64,000 bases of DNA from Nonomuraea endophytica (GTDB lineage: Bacteria > Actinomycetota > Actinomycetes > Streptosporangiales > Streptosporangiaceae). Every line of letters starts with the position of its first letter. Within the stretch, counting starts at the first letter, position 1. The position numbers and the translations under genes are program-made. The notes under the pieces are model-generated. The model did not search any database. It had not been told where the DNA came from and saw nothing but the letters and a program-made list of their open reading frames with translations. This document shows, piece by piece, positions 41,027 through 55,306 of the stretch. The DNA is taken from NCBI RefSeq assembly GCF_014203235.1, contig NZ_JACHIN010000009.1, positions 65,539 to 129,538 of the forward strand, written 5' to 3'.

Positions 41027-41330
41027 GGGGCGGGTGTGTGGTGTGCGGTGGAGGACGGGCGCGGAGGGTAGAGCGCGCGGGATGTGCGGCGGGTGGGACG
41101 CGCGGGATGTGCGGCAACAAGCAGGCGAGGAGACGAGGAGACAAAGAGGAGACGAAGAAGGGAGGAGACGAAGAAGGGAGGGAAGGGCGGCGGGAAGGCG
41201 AAAGGGCGGGGGAGGGCAAGAGACGGGTGGGAGAGGGACAGTAGGGTGGGAGTTGACCCCCGCGACCGATGCAGGCCGGGGGTAGTCGTGTTGCCCCGGG
41301 CTGGGGCGATCATGTTGCGTGGGGCTGTGG
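41027..41330. repeat. Purine-rich repeat region upstream of mfd
   Basis: 304 bp with no gene. About 41125-41215 is almost pure G/A on the plus strand with repeated GGAGACGAAGAAGG-type units. The stretch beyond must hold the mfd promoter, but no boxes are obvious. Confidence 0.65.
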
Positions 41331-44819
<3,489 letters not shown>

Positions 44820-44846
44820 CGCCGGTTTTTGTCGGAAAGGATGCAC

Positions 44847-45470
44847 GTGAAGTCGATTCGAGTGGCCGTGGCCGCCGCCGCGGTGGGTGTCGCGCTGACC
44901 GCCTGCTCCAGCCCGGTCGAGGCGGGCGCCGCCGCCGTCGTCGGTGGGGAGCGCATCGCGGCGAAGGACCTCAACTCCGAGGTCCAGCAATATGAGAAGG
45001 CGCTGACCGCGGCGCGGCTGGACGCGAGCGCGCTTCAGGTGCCGCTCAACCAGTTCGTGCTGTTCCGGATGACGAACGAGGCGGTCTACCGCCAGCTCGC
45101 GCAGAGGTACAAGGTCCAGGTCAGCGAGTCGGAGATCGACACCGCGCTGAAGGACCCGGGCCAGCAGCAGACTCCGGCGATGAACCTGCTGTCGAAGGGC
45201 GTGCCCCCGGGCGACGCCCGCGACTACCTGCGCGGCGAGCTGTCGATCCAGAAGATCCTCCAGCAGTTCGGCGGCGCCCAGAACCAGCAGGCGATCGAGA
45301 AGCTCCGCACGGAGTTCACCACGGTCAAGGTCACCTACAGCCCGCGCTACGGCCGGCTGAACACGCAGCCGACGCAGGAGAACCCGTCGATGTTCGTCGA
45401 CACAGGCCGCTTCGGCAAGCTCACCCCCACCCAGCAGCCGCAGCAGCAGCAACAACCGCCGCAGAGCTGA
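44847..45470 (+). CDS. SurA N-terminal-domain lipoprotein
   Basis: 207 residues. Start GTG 44847 (AAAGG 6 nt ahead) gives a lipoprotein signal VKSIRVAVAAAAVGVALTAC with lipobox LTAC. The mature part resembles the SurA/PrsA chaperone N-domain (VVGGERIAAKDLNSEVQQYEKAL, FVLFRMTNEAVYRQLAQRYKV) but has no parvulin isomerase domain, and it ends in a Gln/Pro-rich tail. It is probably an extracellular folding helper. It lies between mfd and mazG (2 bp gap to mazG), so transcription with mazG is likely. Confidence 0.85.
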   Translation: MKSIRVAVAAAAVGVALTACSSPVEAGAAAVVGGERIAAKDLNSEVQQYEKALTAARLDASALQVPLNQFVLFRMTNEAVYRQLAQRYKVQVSESEIDTALKDPGQQQTPAMNLLSKGVPPGDARDYLRGELSIQKILQQFGGAQNQQAIEKLRTEFTTVKVTYSPRYGRLNTQPTQENPSMFVDTGRFGKLTPTQQPQQQQQPPQS

Positions 45471-45472
45471 GC

Positions 45473-46405
45473 ATGCCGCTCATCGTCGTCACCACCTCGC
45501 CCAGGGTCGCTCCCGGCCTGCTCAGCCACCAGGCGTGGCAGGCGCTGCGCTCGGGCGAGGTGCTGACCGCCTCGGCCGCCCACCCGCAGCTGCCCTACCT
45601 CGCCGAGGCGGGCGTCGAGGTCACGGTCGGCCCGCAGAATCCGGCCGAGCTGGTACGGCGGGCCGTCGGCGCCACGCTCGTCTGGCTGGCCATGGACGAC
45701 GAGGACTTCCTGCGCGCTGCCGGGCACGCGGCCCTGGCGCTGGACGAGCCGCCGGTGATCGAGATCGTGCCCGGCTCCTACGACCTGCCGGGTGCCCGGG
45801 TGCTCGACCTGGTCGGCGTGATGGACCGGTTGCGGGTGGAATGCCCCTGGGATCGGAAGCAGACGCACGAGACGCTGGTGCCGTATCTGCTGGAGGAGGC
45901 GTACGAGGTCCTGGAGACGATCGAGCACGGCGACTATCCGGCGCTGCGCGAGGAGCTGGGTGACCTGCTGCTGCAGGTGGTCTTCCACGCGCGGGTGGCC
46001 GAGTCGTTCGACATCGACGACGTCGCGGAGGGCATCGTCGAGAAGCTGGTCAGGCGGCACCCGCACGTGTTCGGCAGCGTCACGGCGGAAACCGCCGACG
46101 AGGTGAACGACAACTGGGAGGCCATCAAGGCCGCCGAGCGGGCCGAGAAGGGCACCGAGTCGATCCTGGACGGCGTGCCGATGGGCCAGCCGTCGCTGTC
46201 GCTGGCCGCCCAGCTCGTCCGGCGGGCCGAGCGGTCCGGCGCCCCGGAGGCGCTGGCGCAGGCGGTGGGCCAGGGGGTGGCCCGCGAGCTGTTCGACCTG
46301 GTGCGCCGGGCCCAGGACGCCGGCCTCGACCCGGAGGCGGAGCTGCGCGCGGCGGCCCGCGACTACCGCGAGCGCGTGCGCAACTGGGAAACGCGCACCA
46401 CCTGA
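45473..46405 (+). CDS. mazG: Nucleoside triphosphate pyrophosphohydrolase MazG
   Basis: 310 residues. A divergent N-terminal domain (1-115) is followed by the MazG helical domain with CPWDRKQTHETLVPYLLEEAYEVLETIE and ELGDLLLQVVFHARVAE, which hold the EExxE and ExxD Mg-binding residues. It hydrolyses non-canonical NTPs such as oxidised dCTP in mycobacteria. The family segment PHVFG and NWEAIKAAE follow. Only one MazG domain is visible, as in mycobacterial MazG. Confidence 0.94.
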   Translation: MPLIVVTTSPRVAPGLLSHQAWQALRSGEVLTASAAHPQLPYLAEAGVEVTVGPQNPAELVRRAVGATLVWLAMDDEDFLRAAGHAALALDEPPVIEIVPGSYDLPGARVLDLVGVMDRLRVECPWDRKQTHETLVPYLLEEAYEVLETIEHGDYPALREELGDLLLQVVFHARVAESFDIDDVAEGIVEKLVRRHPHVFGSVTAETADEVNDNWEAIKAAERAEKGTESILDGVPMGQPSLSLAAQLVRRAERSGAPEALAQAVGQGVARELFDLVRRAQDAGLDPEAELRAAARDYRERVRNWETRTT

Positions 46406-46495
46406 GCACCGGCGTGATCCGCGCCCGATTAAACCCAAGTGGCGGGATATGTCGGGAGATGTCAGGATCGAGCGGGGTTACGGGGGGAGTTGCGA

Positions 46496-48385
<1,890 letters not shown>

Positions 48386-48453
48386 CCGTACCGGCTGGTA
48401 GACCTCGATAGGCTCTGGGAGCGAAACTGCCCTTCGACTCTAGGAGCTTTGAC

Positions 48454-49731
<1,278 letters not shown>

Positions 49732-49741
49732 TTTCGGGTAC

Positions 49742-49768
49742 GGCCGGCGTCCACGGCGGACGCCGGCC
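49742..49768 (+). terminator. Hairpin after eno
   Basis: Perfect 11-bp stem GGCCGGCGTCC / GGACGCCGGCC with the loop ACGGC, 11 bp past the eno stop. No T-run. Confidence 0.8.
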
Positions 49769-49803
49769 CTACCAGCACGGCCCGAAAGCCCGGGAGGGAC
49801 GCA

Positions 49804-50232
49804 TTGGCGAAGAGACCGCAGCTGACCGGACGGGCCGCCATCCTCGCGGTGGTGGTGTGCGCGATCGCGATGAGCCTGGCGTATCCGGTGCGCGAATACA
49901 TCGCCAACCGGCGCAACATCGCCGCGCTCGAGGAGCAGAAGGCCCAGGTCGAGGCCGAGCGGCAGGCGCTGGCCGAGGAGTCCAGGCGGATCAGCGACCC
50001 CAACTGGGCCAAGCGCACCGCCAAGGAGCGGCTGCACTACTGCGGCCACGGCGAGAAGTGCTACGTGGTGACGCGGCCGGACGCGAGCCCGCAGAAGGTG
50101 GCGGCACAGGAGCAGGCGGACATGCCGCCGTGGTACCAGACGTTGTGGGAGTCCATCGAGGCTGCCGACACCGGCAAGGGGCAGAAGGCGCCCACAGGGG
50201 AGAAGACCATTAGGGATAAGAGTGGAAAGTAG
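49804..50232 (+). CDS. ftsB: Septum formation initiator, FtsB/DivIC family
   Basis: 142 residues. A single membrane helix (about 11-30), then a coiled coil (NRRNIAALEEQKAQVEAERQALAEESRRISD) and the DivIC motif region WAKRTAKERLHYCGHGEKCYVV, which normally reads ARxRLGYVxPGE; here it has two cysteines in place of the Val-x-Pro element. It is a divisome component binding FtsL/FtsQ. TTG 49804 follows GGGAGGG. DUF501 overlaps its 3' end by 11 bp, the usual ftsB-DUF501-ppx order. Confidence 0.9.
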   Translation: MAKRPQLTGRAAILAVVVCAIAMSLAYPVREYIANRRNIAALEEQKAQVEAERQALAEESRRISDPNWAKRTAKERLHYCGHGEKCYVVTRPDASPQKVAAQEQADMPPWYQTLWESIEAADTGKGQKAPTGEKTIRDKSGK

Positions 50233-50710
50233 CGACATCGACGCGGTCACCCGGCAGCTCGGCCGCCCGCCGAGGGGCGTGCGCTCGGTGGCGCACCGCT
50301 GTCCCTGCGGCAACCCCGACGTGGTGGAGACCGCGCCGCGGCTGCCCGACGGCACGCCGTTCCCCACGCTCTACTACCTGACCTGTCCCAAGGCGACCTC
50401 CGCCATCGGCACGCTCGAAGGCTCCGGTCTGATGCGCGAGATGCAGGCGAGGCTGGCCGAGGACCCCGAGCTGGCCGCCGCCTACCAGGCCGCCCACGAC
50501 GACTACATCGCCCGGCGTGACAAGGCCGCCGAGGACGAGGACATGGAGCCGCTGCCGCGCGACATGCAGAGCACCGGCGGGATGCCGCTGCGGGTCAAGT
50601 GCCTGCACGCGCTGGTCGCGCACGAGCTGGCGGTGCCGGGCGGCAACCCGTTCGGCGGGGAGGCGCTCGACGCGCTCGGCGAGTGGTGGAAGGACGGCCC
50701 GTGCGTATGA
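50222..50710 (+). CDS. DUF501 protein
   Basis: 162 residues of the conserved DUF501 family, of unknown function and nearly always found between ftsB and ppx in actinobacteria (Rv1025 in M. tuberculosis). Conserved features: VAHRCPCGNPDVVETAPRLPDGTPFPTLYYLTCP, with Cys residues, and PLRVKCLHALVAHELA. GTG 50222 overlaps ftsB by 11 bp and its stop overlaps ppx (ATGA), indicating tight coupling. Confidence 0.93.
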   Translation: MESSDIDAVTRQLGRPPRGVRSVAHRCPCGNPDVVETAPRLPDGTPFPTLYYLTCPKATSAIGTLEGSGLMREMQARLAEDPELAAAYQAAHDDYIARRDKAAEDEDMEPLPRDMQSTGGMPLRVKCLHALVAHELAVPGGNPFGGEALDALGEWWKDGPCV

Positions 50711-51642
50711 GCACGCGGGTGGCCGCCATCGACTGCGGCACCAACTCGGTGCGCCTGCTGATCGCCGACGTGGCCGGCGACTCGCTGCGCGACGTCGAAC
50801 GGCTGATGGAGATCGTCCGCCTGGGCGAGGACGTCGACCGGACCGGCCGGCTGGCGCCGCAGGCGCTGCGGCGCACGTTCGCCGCCATGCGCCGCTACCG
50901 CGAGCTGATCGACCACCACGCCGCCGAGGAGACGCGGGTGGTGGCCACGAGCGCCACCCGGGACGCGGCCAACCGGCAGGAGTTCGTCGAGGGCGTGCGC
51001 GAGATCTTCGGCGTCGATCCCGAGGTGGTCAGCGGGCGGGAGGAGGCCGAGCTCTCCTTCACCGGCGCGACCAGGGGCCTGGCCGGGCTGTCGCCGGAGG
51101 CGGGGGCGCGCCCGCCGTACCTGGTGCTGGACATCGGGGGCGGTTCGACGGAGTTCGTGGTGGGCGACGACCGGGTCGAGGGGGCGATCTCGGTCGACGT
51201 CGGCAGCGTACGGCTGACCGAGCGTTACGTCAGGAACGATCCGCCGACGGTCGCCGAGCTCGAATCAGCGGTGGCCGATATCGAGGCGGCGCTGGATCGG
51301 GTGGCGGAATCTGTACCGGTTCAGAAGGCGCGGACATTGGTCGGCCTCGCCGGTTCGGTGACGACGCTCGCCGGTATGGCCCTCGACCTGCCGACATATG
51401 ACTCGGATAAAATTCACCACTCCCGGATTTCCGCCGGGCAGGTTCACGAAGTAACCCGCAGACTTCTTTCGATGACGCATGGTGATCGTCTTGCCGTGCC
51501 GGTGATGCACCCCGGCAGGGCCGACGTCATCGGGGCCGGCGCGCTGATACTCGATCGTGTCCTGAGGCGGTTCGCATTTTCGCAGGTCATCGTCAGCGAG
51601 CACGACATCCTCGACGGAATTGCATGGTCGGTCGCCCGATAA
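50707..51642 (+). CDS. ppx: Ppx/GppA-family exopolyphosphatase
   Basis: 311 residues with the ASKHA fold: VAAIDCGTNSVRLLIADV (phosphate 1), RVVATSATRDAANRQEF, LVLDIGGGSTEFVVG (phosphate 2) and LVGLAGSVTTLAGM. It hydrolyses polyphosphate ends or pppGpp. Short form without the C-terminal HD domain, as in mycobacterial Ppx1 (Rv0496) and Rv1026. With ppk at 5441-7501 the window encodes both synthesis and likely breakdown of polyphosphate. Confidence 0.93.
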   Translation: MSTRVAAIDCGTNSVRLLIADVAGDSLRDVERLMEIVRLGEDVDRTGRLAPQALRRTFAAMRRYRELIDHHAAEETRVVATSATRDAANRQEFVEGVREIFGVDPEVVSGREEAELSFTGATRGLAGLSPEAGARPPYLVLDIGGGSTEFVVGDDRVEGAISVDVGSVRLTERYVRNDPPTVAELESAVADIEAALDRVAESVPVQKARTLVGLAGSVTTLAGMALDLPTYDSDKIHHSRISAGQVHEVTRRLLSMTHGDRLAVPVMHPGRADVIGAGALILDRVLRRFAFSQVIVSEHDILDGIAWSVAR

Positions 51643-51814
51643 GGTCGCGAAATCGGTACGTTACCGGGGTTGATTCGTATTGTGACTGCAATCTGATCTG
51701 TGCTTAAGTGAGGAAGCTTTACGGGGGCTTTGCCATATTGTCGTGCACAGATAGTGGCGACGTGGCGACCGTTCCCGAGCGCATCTAGTTCCTCACGGAA
51801 TGGAGCACTCTCAG

Positions 51815-52972
51815 ATGAAGTCCACTGTGTTGGCACGGAGGGTGGCGGCGCTCGGCGCCACTACCGCCGTGCTGGCCGCCATGGTGTCGGGTCTTATGGC
51901 CACCCCGGCATCCGCGGCCTCGACCGCCTCGGCGAGCAAGGCCACCACGGCCGGCGCCAAGGTGACCTCCTCCAAGGCCAAGGTGTCGGTTTCGACGCCC
52001 AAGGCCAACCCTCGTTCCTACGAGGGCGCCTGTCCTGTTCAGGTCGATGTCACGTCCCGCATCAAGGTTTCCTCGTCCAAGGGCACCAAGGTCTCGTACC
52101 GGTGGCTGCACGGCGACGGATCCAAGAGCGGCGTGAAGACCGTCAAGGTCGGCAAGGGCACCAAGTACATCAACGTCAAGACGAGCATCGACTTCGACGA
52201 GGATGTCCAGGGCTGGGAAGCCCTCCAGGTCCTGAGCCCGCGGAAGGTGACGTCCCGCAAGGGTTACTTCGACGTCAGCTGCCACAAGGGCCCGGTCCGC
52301 ACTGACAAGGACCCGCAGGTCTGGGCGCGCGCTTGGGCGAGCCCCGACAGCTACGTCGGTTCCTGCACCCCCGGCGACAAGATCGACTTTGTTGGCCTGA
52401 TCAAGGTTTCCGACCCGACCTGGGTCCGTTACCGCTGGGTCCTCAACGGTCACGTCGTCGACTACGGCAAGGTCAAGGTCTGGGACTCCCGCCGGGTCTA
52501 CTTCGGCTTCTCGCCGAAGTACAGCCACCGCGGCTCCGCCGTTCTGGAGATCCTCGGCCCGGACCGCACGTCCTCCAACCGCGCCTACTACAAGGTGTGG
52601 TGCAAGGACGAGGCTCCGGCCGTGAAGGTCTCCGCTTCGAACGTCTCCGCGGTCACCAACCAGACCGACTGCAAGGTCAGCGCGTCCGGCACCGTCAGCT
52701 CCAACGGCCGTGCCCGCGTCGAGTACTCGTGGTCGGTCAACGGCAGCACCGTTTACCGTGGCACGGCCTACTTCGGCTACCACGGCGGTTCTGAGCGGGT
52801 CTCGTTGCCGGACCACGCCCTGACGGGCGCGGCGCGCGACGGTGGCGTCGTCACGTTGTCGGTCTCCGGGCCGAACAACAGCGACTCCTCCGCCGACCGC
52901 TACGTGGGTTGCAAGGCGGCTACCACGCCTGCGCCCACCGAGAGCCCTGCGCCTCCCCAGATCTGGCGCTAA
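51815..52972 (+). CDS. Secreted protein of three cysteine-bracketed repeat domains
   Basis: 385 residues with a Sec signal peptide (cleavage near residue 34, PASA-AS). The mature chain has three related domains of 85-95 residues, each starting with a Cys (GACPVQ, GSCTPG, TDCKVS), containing VSYRWLHG, VRYRWVLNG or VEYSWSVNG, and ending with a second Cys (DVSCHKG, KVWCKDE, VGCKAA), so one disulfide per Ig-like beta domain is likely. I do not recognise a named family. It has its own upstream region and a strong terminator, so it is monocistronic; codons use more T-ending forms than its neighbours. Cell-surface or extracellular role inferred. Confidence 0.85.
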   Translation: MKSTVLARRVAALGATTAVLAAMVSGLMATPASAASTASASKATTAGAKVTSSKAKVSVSTPKANPRSYEGACPVQVDVTSRIKVSSSKGTKVSYRWLHGDGSKSGVKTVKVGKGTKYINVKTSIDFDEDVQGWEALQVLSPRKVTSRKGYFDVSCHKGPVRTDKDPQVWARAWASPDSYVGSCTPGDKIDFVGLIKVSDPTWVRYRWVLNGHVVDYGKVKVWDSRRVYFGFSPKYSHRGSAVLEILGPDRTSSNRAYYKVWCKDEAPAVKVSASNVSAVTNQTDCKVSASGTVSSNGRARVEYSWSVNGSTVYRGTAYFGYHGGSERVSLPDHALTGAARDGGVVTLSVSGPNNSDSSADRYVGCKAATTPAPTESPAPPQIWR

Positions 52973-53005
52973 CCACGCCAGGGGACTACCAGGATTGATC
53001 TGAGG

Positions 53006-53043
53006 CCGGACGGCGCCCGCAGCGGCGCCGTCCGGTTTCTTCT
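53006..53043 (+). terminator. Strong intrinsic terminator after the secreted protein
   Basis: Perfect 12-bp stem CCGGACGGCGCC / GGCGCCGTCCGG with a 6-nt loop, then TTTCTTCTT, one of the few T-rich terminators in the window. Confidence 0.88.
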
Positions 53044-53075
53044 TGCCACTATTACGCATTGCACAGTAGTGTGCA
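53043..53075 (+). promoter_or_regulatory. PadR promoter and operator
   Basis: TTGCCA (53043-53048), 18-nt spacer and TAGTGT (53067-53072), 7 nt ahead of GTG 53080. The perfect palindrome TGCACA-GTAG-TGTGCA (53060-53075) covers the -10, suggesting autorepression. Confidence 0.6.
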
Positions 53076-53079
53076 TCGC

Positions 53080-53409
53080 GTGGATAGCAGCCAGCTTCTC
53101 AAGGGCGTGCTGGACCTGGCCGTGCTCGCGGTGCTCAGCGAGCGCGACGGGTACGGCTACGACGTCGTGCGCAGGCTCAGGGACGCCGGGCTCGACGAGG
53201 TCGGCGACGCCTCCGTGTACGGCACGCTGCGCCGCCTGTTCAAGGCCGGCGCGCTCAACTCCTACGTGGTCGCCTCCGACGAGGGCCCGCACCGCAAGTA
53301 CTACGGGCTGAACGAGGTCGGCCGCGACACGTACGCGGCGCAGGCCAAGACCTGGACCACCTTCTCCGCCACGATGGCGAACCTGCTCACGGAGGGGAGC
53401 GCACGATGA
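53080..53409 (+). CDS. PadR-family transcriptional regulator
   Basis: 109 residues, the short PadR-s2 form: KGVLDLAVLAVLSERDGYGYDVVRRLRDAG, then the winged helix VYGTLRRLFKAGALNSYVV...HRKYYGLNEVGR. GTG 53080 is preferred because the upstream GTG at 53071 lies within the operator palindrome and no ribosome-binding site exists, so the mRNA is probably leaderless. Its stop overlaps the next membrane-protein gene (ATGA), the usual PadR-HAAS pair. Confidence 0.92.
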   Translation: MDSSQLLKGVLDLAVLAVLSERDGYGYDVVRRLRDAGLDEVGDASVYGTLRRLFKAGALNSYVVASDEGPHRKYYGLNEVGRDTYAAQAKTWTTFSATMANLLTEGSAR

Positions 53410-54377
53410 CCCCGGCCCAGTACGCGCACGCCGTACGCGAGGCTCTGGCCGATCACCCCGATCGGGACGAGCTCCTCGAAGACCTCGACGACCACCTCGC
53501 GGAGATCGCGGAGGAGTCGGAGGTGCCGCTCGAAGAGCGGCTCGGGCCGCCGGCCGCCTACGCGGAGGAGCTTGTGGCCGCCTACGGGGGCCGCCCACAG
53601 AGCCCCCGCGAGCGCCGCGGGTTCGTCGCCCCCGCACGGGAGTGGCTGGGCCGCCAGCCGGCCTACCAGGAGGTCGCCGCCTTCATGCCGCAGCTGCGGC
53701 CGGGGTGGTGGGTCCTGCGCGGTTATGCGGCCGCCATGGGCGCGGTCTCGGTGATCGGGCCCGTGCGGCTCGTGCCGGGCAGCCCGGTGGACGTCCTGCT
53801 GGTGGTCGGGGCGATCCTCGGCTCCATCTGGTACGGCAGGCGCGCCTCCGGCCGGCTCCTGCGCGGCTTCACCATCGCGGCCAACGCCCTGGTCGCCATC
53901 GTGATCTTCGGCGGCCTGGCGACCGCGTCGAACTGGAGCACGCGGGACGAACACGTGGCCTACACCATGAACGGGTCAGTAGAGATGGAGCCCGCCGCGT
54001 TCGGCGACACCGTCTACAACATCAAGCCGTACGCCAAGGACGGCACCCCGCTGTCCGACGTCCTGCTCTACGACCAGGACGGCCAGCCGATCACCACCAG
54101 CCCGGACCGCTTCGGCTACCGCGTGGACCGCAGCTGCGGCGAGCCGGTGCTCAACCGCTTCCCGCTGCCGCTGATCGAGGAGGACCCCTACGAGGACGGC
54201 GGCCGGGCCGCGGCCCCGCCGACGGCGTCCACGTGCGCGGCCTTCAGGACGCCCGAGCCGAGCGCGACCGCGTCCGGGGCGCCGCTCCCATCGGTGAAGG
54301 CGTCGGAGCCCGCCACGGGCGCGCCGAGCCCGTCACAGGCGCCCACGAGCACGCCCAGCCCGTCCAAGAGCCGCTGA
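53406..54377 (+). CDS. Membrane protein with HAAS/DUF1700-like N-terminus, PadR partner
   Basis: 323 residues. The N-terminal 60 residues (YAHAVREALADHPDRDELLEDLDDHLAEI, LGPPAAYAEEL) are the helical HAAS-type domain that accompanies PadR regulators. Three membrane segments follow (about 105-180), then an extracytoplasmic region and a Pro/Ser/Thr-rich C-terminal tail. PadR coupling suggests regulation by envelope signals or drugs. No enzymatic motif is visible. Confidence 0.82.
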   Translation: MTPAQYAHAVREALADHPDRDELLEDLDDHLAEIAEESEVPLEERLGPPAAYAEELVAAYGGRPQSPRERRGFVAPAREWLGRQPAYQEVAAFMPQLRPGWWVLRGYAAAMGAVSVIGPVRLVPGSPVDVLLVVGAILGSIWYGRRASGRLLRGFTIAANALVAIVIFGGLATASNWSTRDEHVAYTMNGSVEMEPAAFGDTVYNIKPYAKDGTPLSDVLLYDQDGQPITTSPDRFGYRVDRSCGEPVLNRFPLPLIEEDPYEDGGRAAAPPTASTCAAFRTPEPSATASGAPLPSVKASEPATGAPSPSQAPTSTPSPSKSR

Positions 54378-54383
54378 AGGACC

Positions 54384-54405
54384 GCCCGATCCCCGGTGAT
54401 CGGGC
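54384..54405 (+). terminator. Hairpin between the PadR operon and the glycosylase
   Basis: GCCCGATC / GATCGGGC, 8-bp perfect stem, loop CCCGGT, 13 bp before the next ATG. It may end the PadR operon transcript. Confidence 0.6.
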
Positions 54406-54417
54406 ACCATCGGTGTC

Positions 54418-55212
54418 ATGAGCTTCGTACCTCCTGGCACCGGCTGGCCCGGCGACCCGGCCACCGCCGAGACGCCGGTCGCCCGCGATCCCGCGGACGT
54501 GCGCCGCCTCGCCGCCACCAGCAACACCCTCACGGAGCTCGCCGCCAGGCAGTCGGTCTGCCGCGCGTGCCCCCGTCTGGTGGCCTGGCGGGAGGAAGTC
54601 GCCGAGGTGCGGCGGCGCGCGTTCGCGACCGAGACGTACTGGGGGCGCCCGATCGCCGGGTGGGGCGCCTCCGAGCCGCGCGTGCTGCTGGTGGGGCTGG
54701 CGCCGGCGGCCCACGGGGGAAACAGGACGGGCCGCATCTTCACGGGGGACCGCAGCGGCGACTGGTTGTTCGCCTCGCTGTATCGGGTGGGGCTGGCCGT
54801 ACAGGAGACCAGCACGCACGCGGGCGACGGGCAGGAGCTCGTCGGCGCGCGGATGATGGCGGCGGTGCGCTGCGCCCCGCCGGAGAACAAGCCGACGACG
54901 GGGGAGCGGGACGCCTGCTTCCCCTGGCTGGCCCGTGAGCTGGCGCTGTGCGCGCCGAGCGTGCGGGTCGTGGTGGCGCTGGGGGGATTCGCCTGGCAGG
55001 CGATGTGGCCGGCGTTGCGCGAGGCCGGTTACGAGCTGCCGCGCCCGCGGCCGGCGTTCGGGCACGGCGTCGAGGTGAAGGTCTCGCACGGCGAGACGCC
55101 GGTCACGCTGCTCGGCACTTATCACCCCAGCCAGCAGAACACTTTCACCGGCCGGGTCACCGCGGAAATGCTGGACGACGTCTTCGCCAGGGCCCGCGAA
55201 CTGTCGGTGTGA
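54418..55212 (+). CDS. Uracil-DNA glycosylase, family 5 (UdgB)
   Basis: 264 residues. Family-5 features: iron-sulfur ligands CRACPRLVAWR and the later pair in VRCAPPENKPTTGERDACFPWL, motif GLAPAAHGGNRTGRIFTGD, and the C-terminal TYHPSQQNTFTGR. It excises uracil and other deaminated bases from DNA, useful in a GC-rich genome where cytosine deamination is frequent. No polar catalytic Asp is expected in this family. ATG 54418. Confidence 0.93.
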   Translation: MSFVPPGTGWPGDPATAETPVARDPADVRRLAATSNTLTELAARQSVCRACPRLVAWREEVAEVRRRAFATETYWGRPIAGWGASEPRVLLVGLAPAAHGGNRTGRIFTGDRSGDWLFASLYRVGLAVQETSTHAGDGQELVGARMMAAVRCAPPENKPTTGERDACFPWLARELALCAPSVRVVVALGGFAWQAMWPALREAGYELPRPRPAFGHGVEVKVSHGETPVTLLGTYHPSQQNTFTGRVTAEMLDDVFARARELSV

Positions 55213-55261
55213 CGCGCGCCATGCCCAGGGGATTGGCGTTTTCCCGAGGCGTCGGCGTAAG

Positions 55262-55285
55262 CTTGTGAATGCTTTCACAAGCATT
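55262..55285. promoter_or_regulatory. Overlapping palindromes upstream of NDH-2
   Basis: CTTGTGAA-N4-TTCACAAG (55262-55281), perfect 8-bp arms, overlapped by AATGCT-N6-AGCATT (55268-55285). It is 22-45 bp before the ATG, a good place for a repressor. The regulator is not identified. Confidence 0.6.
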
Positions 55286-55306
55286 CCACAAGGATGGGGC
55301 CTCAAG

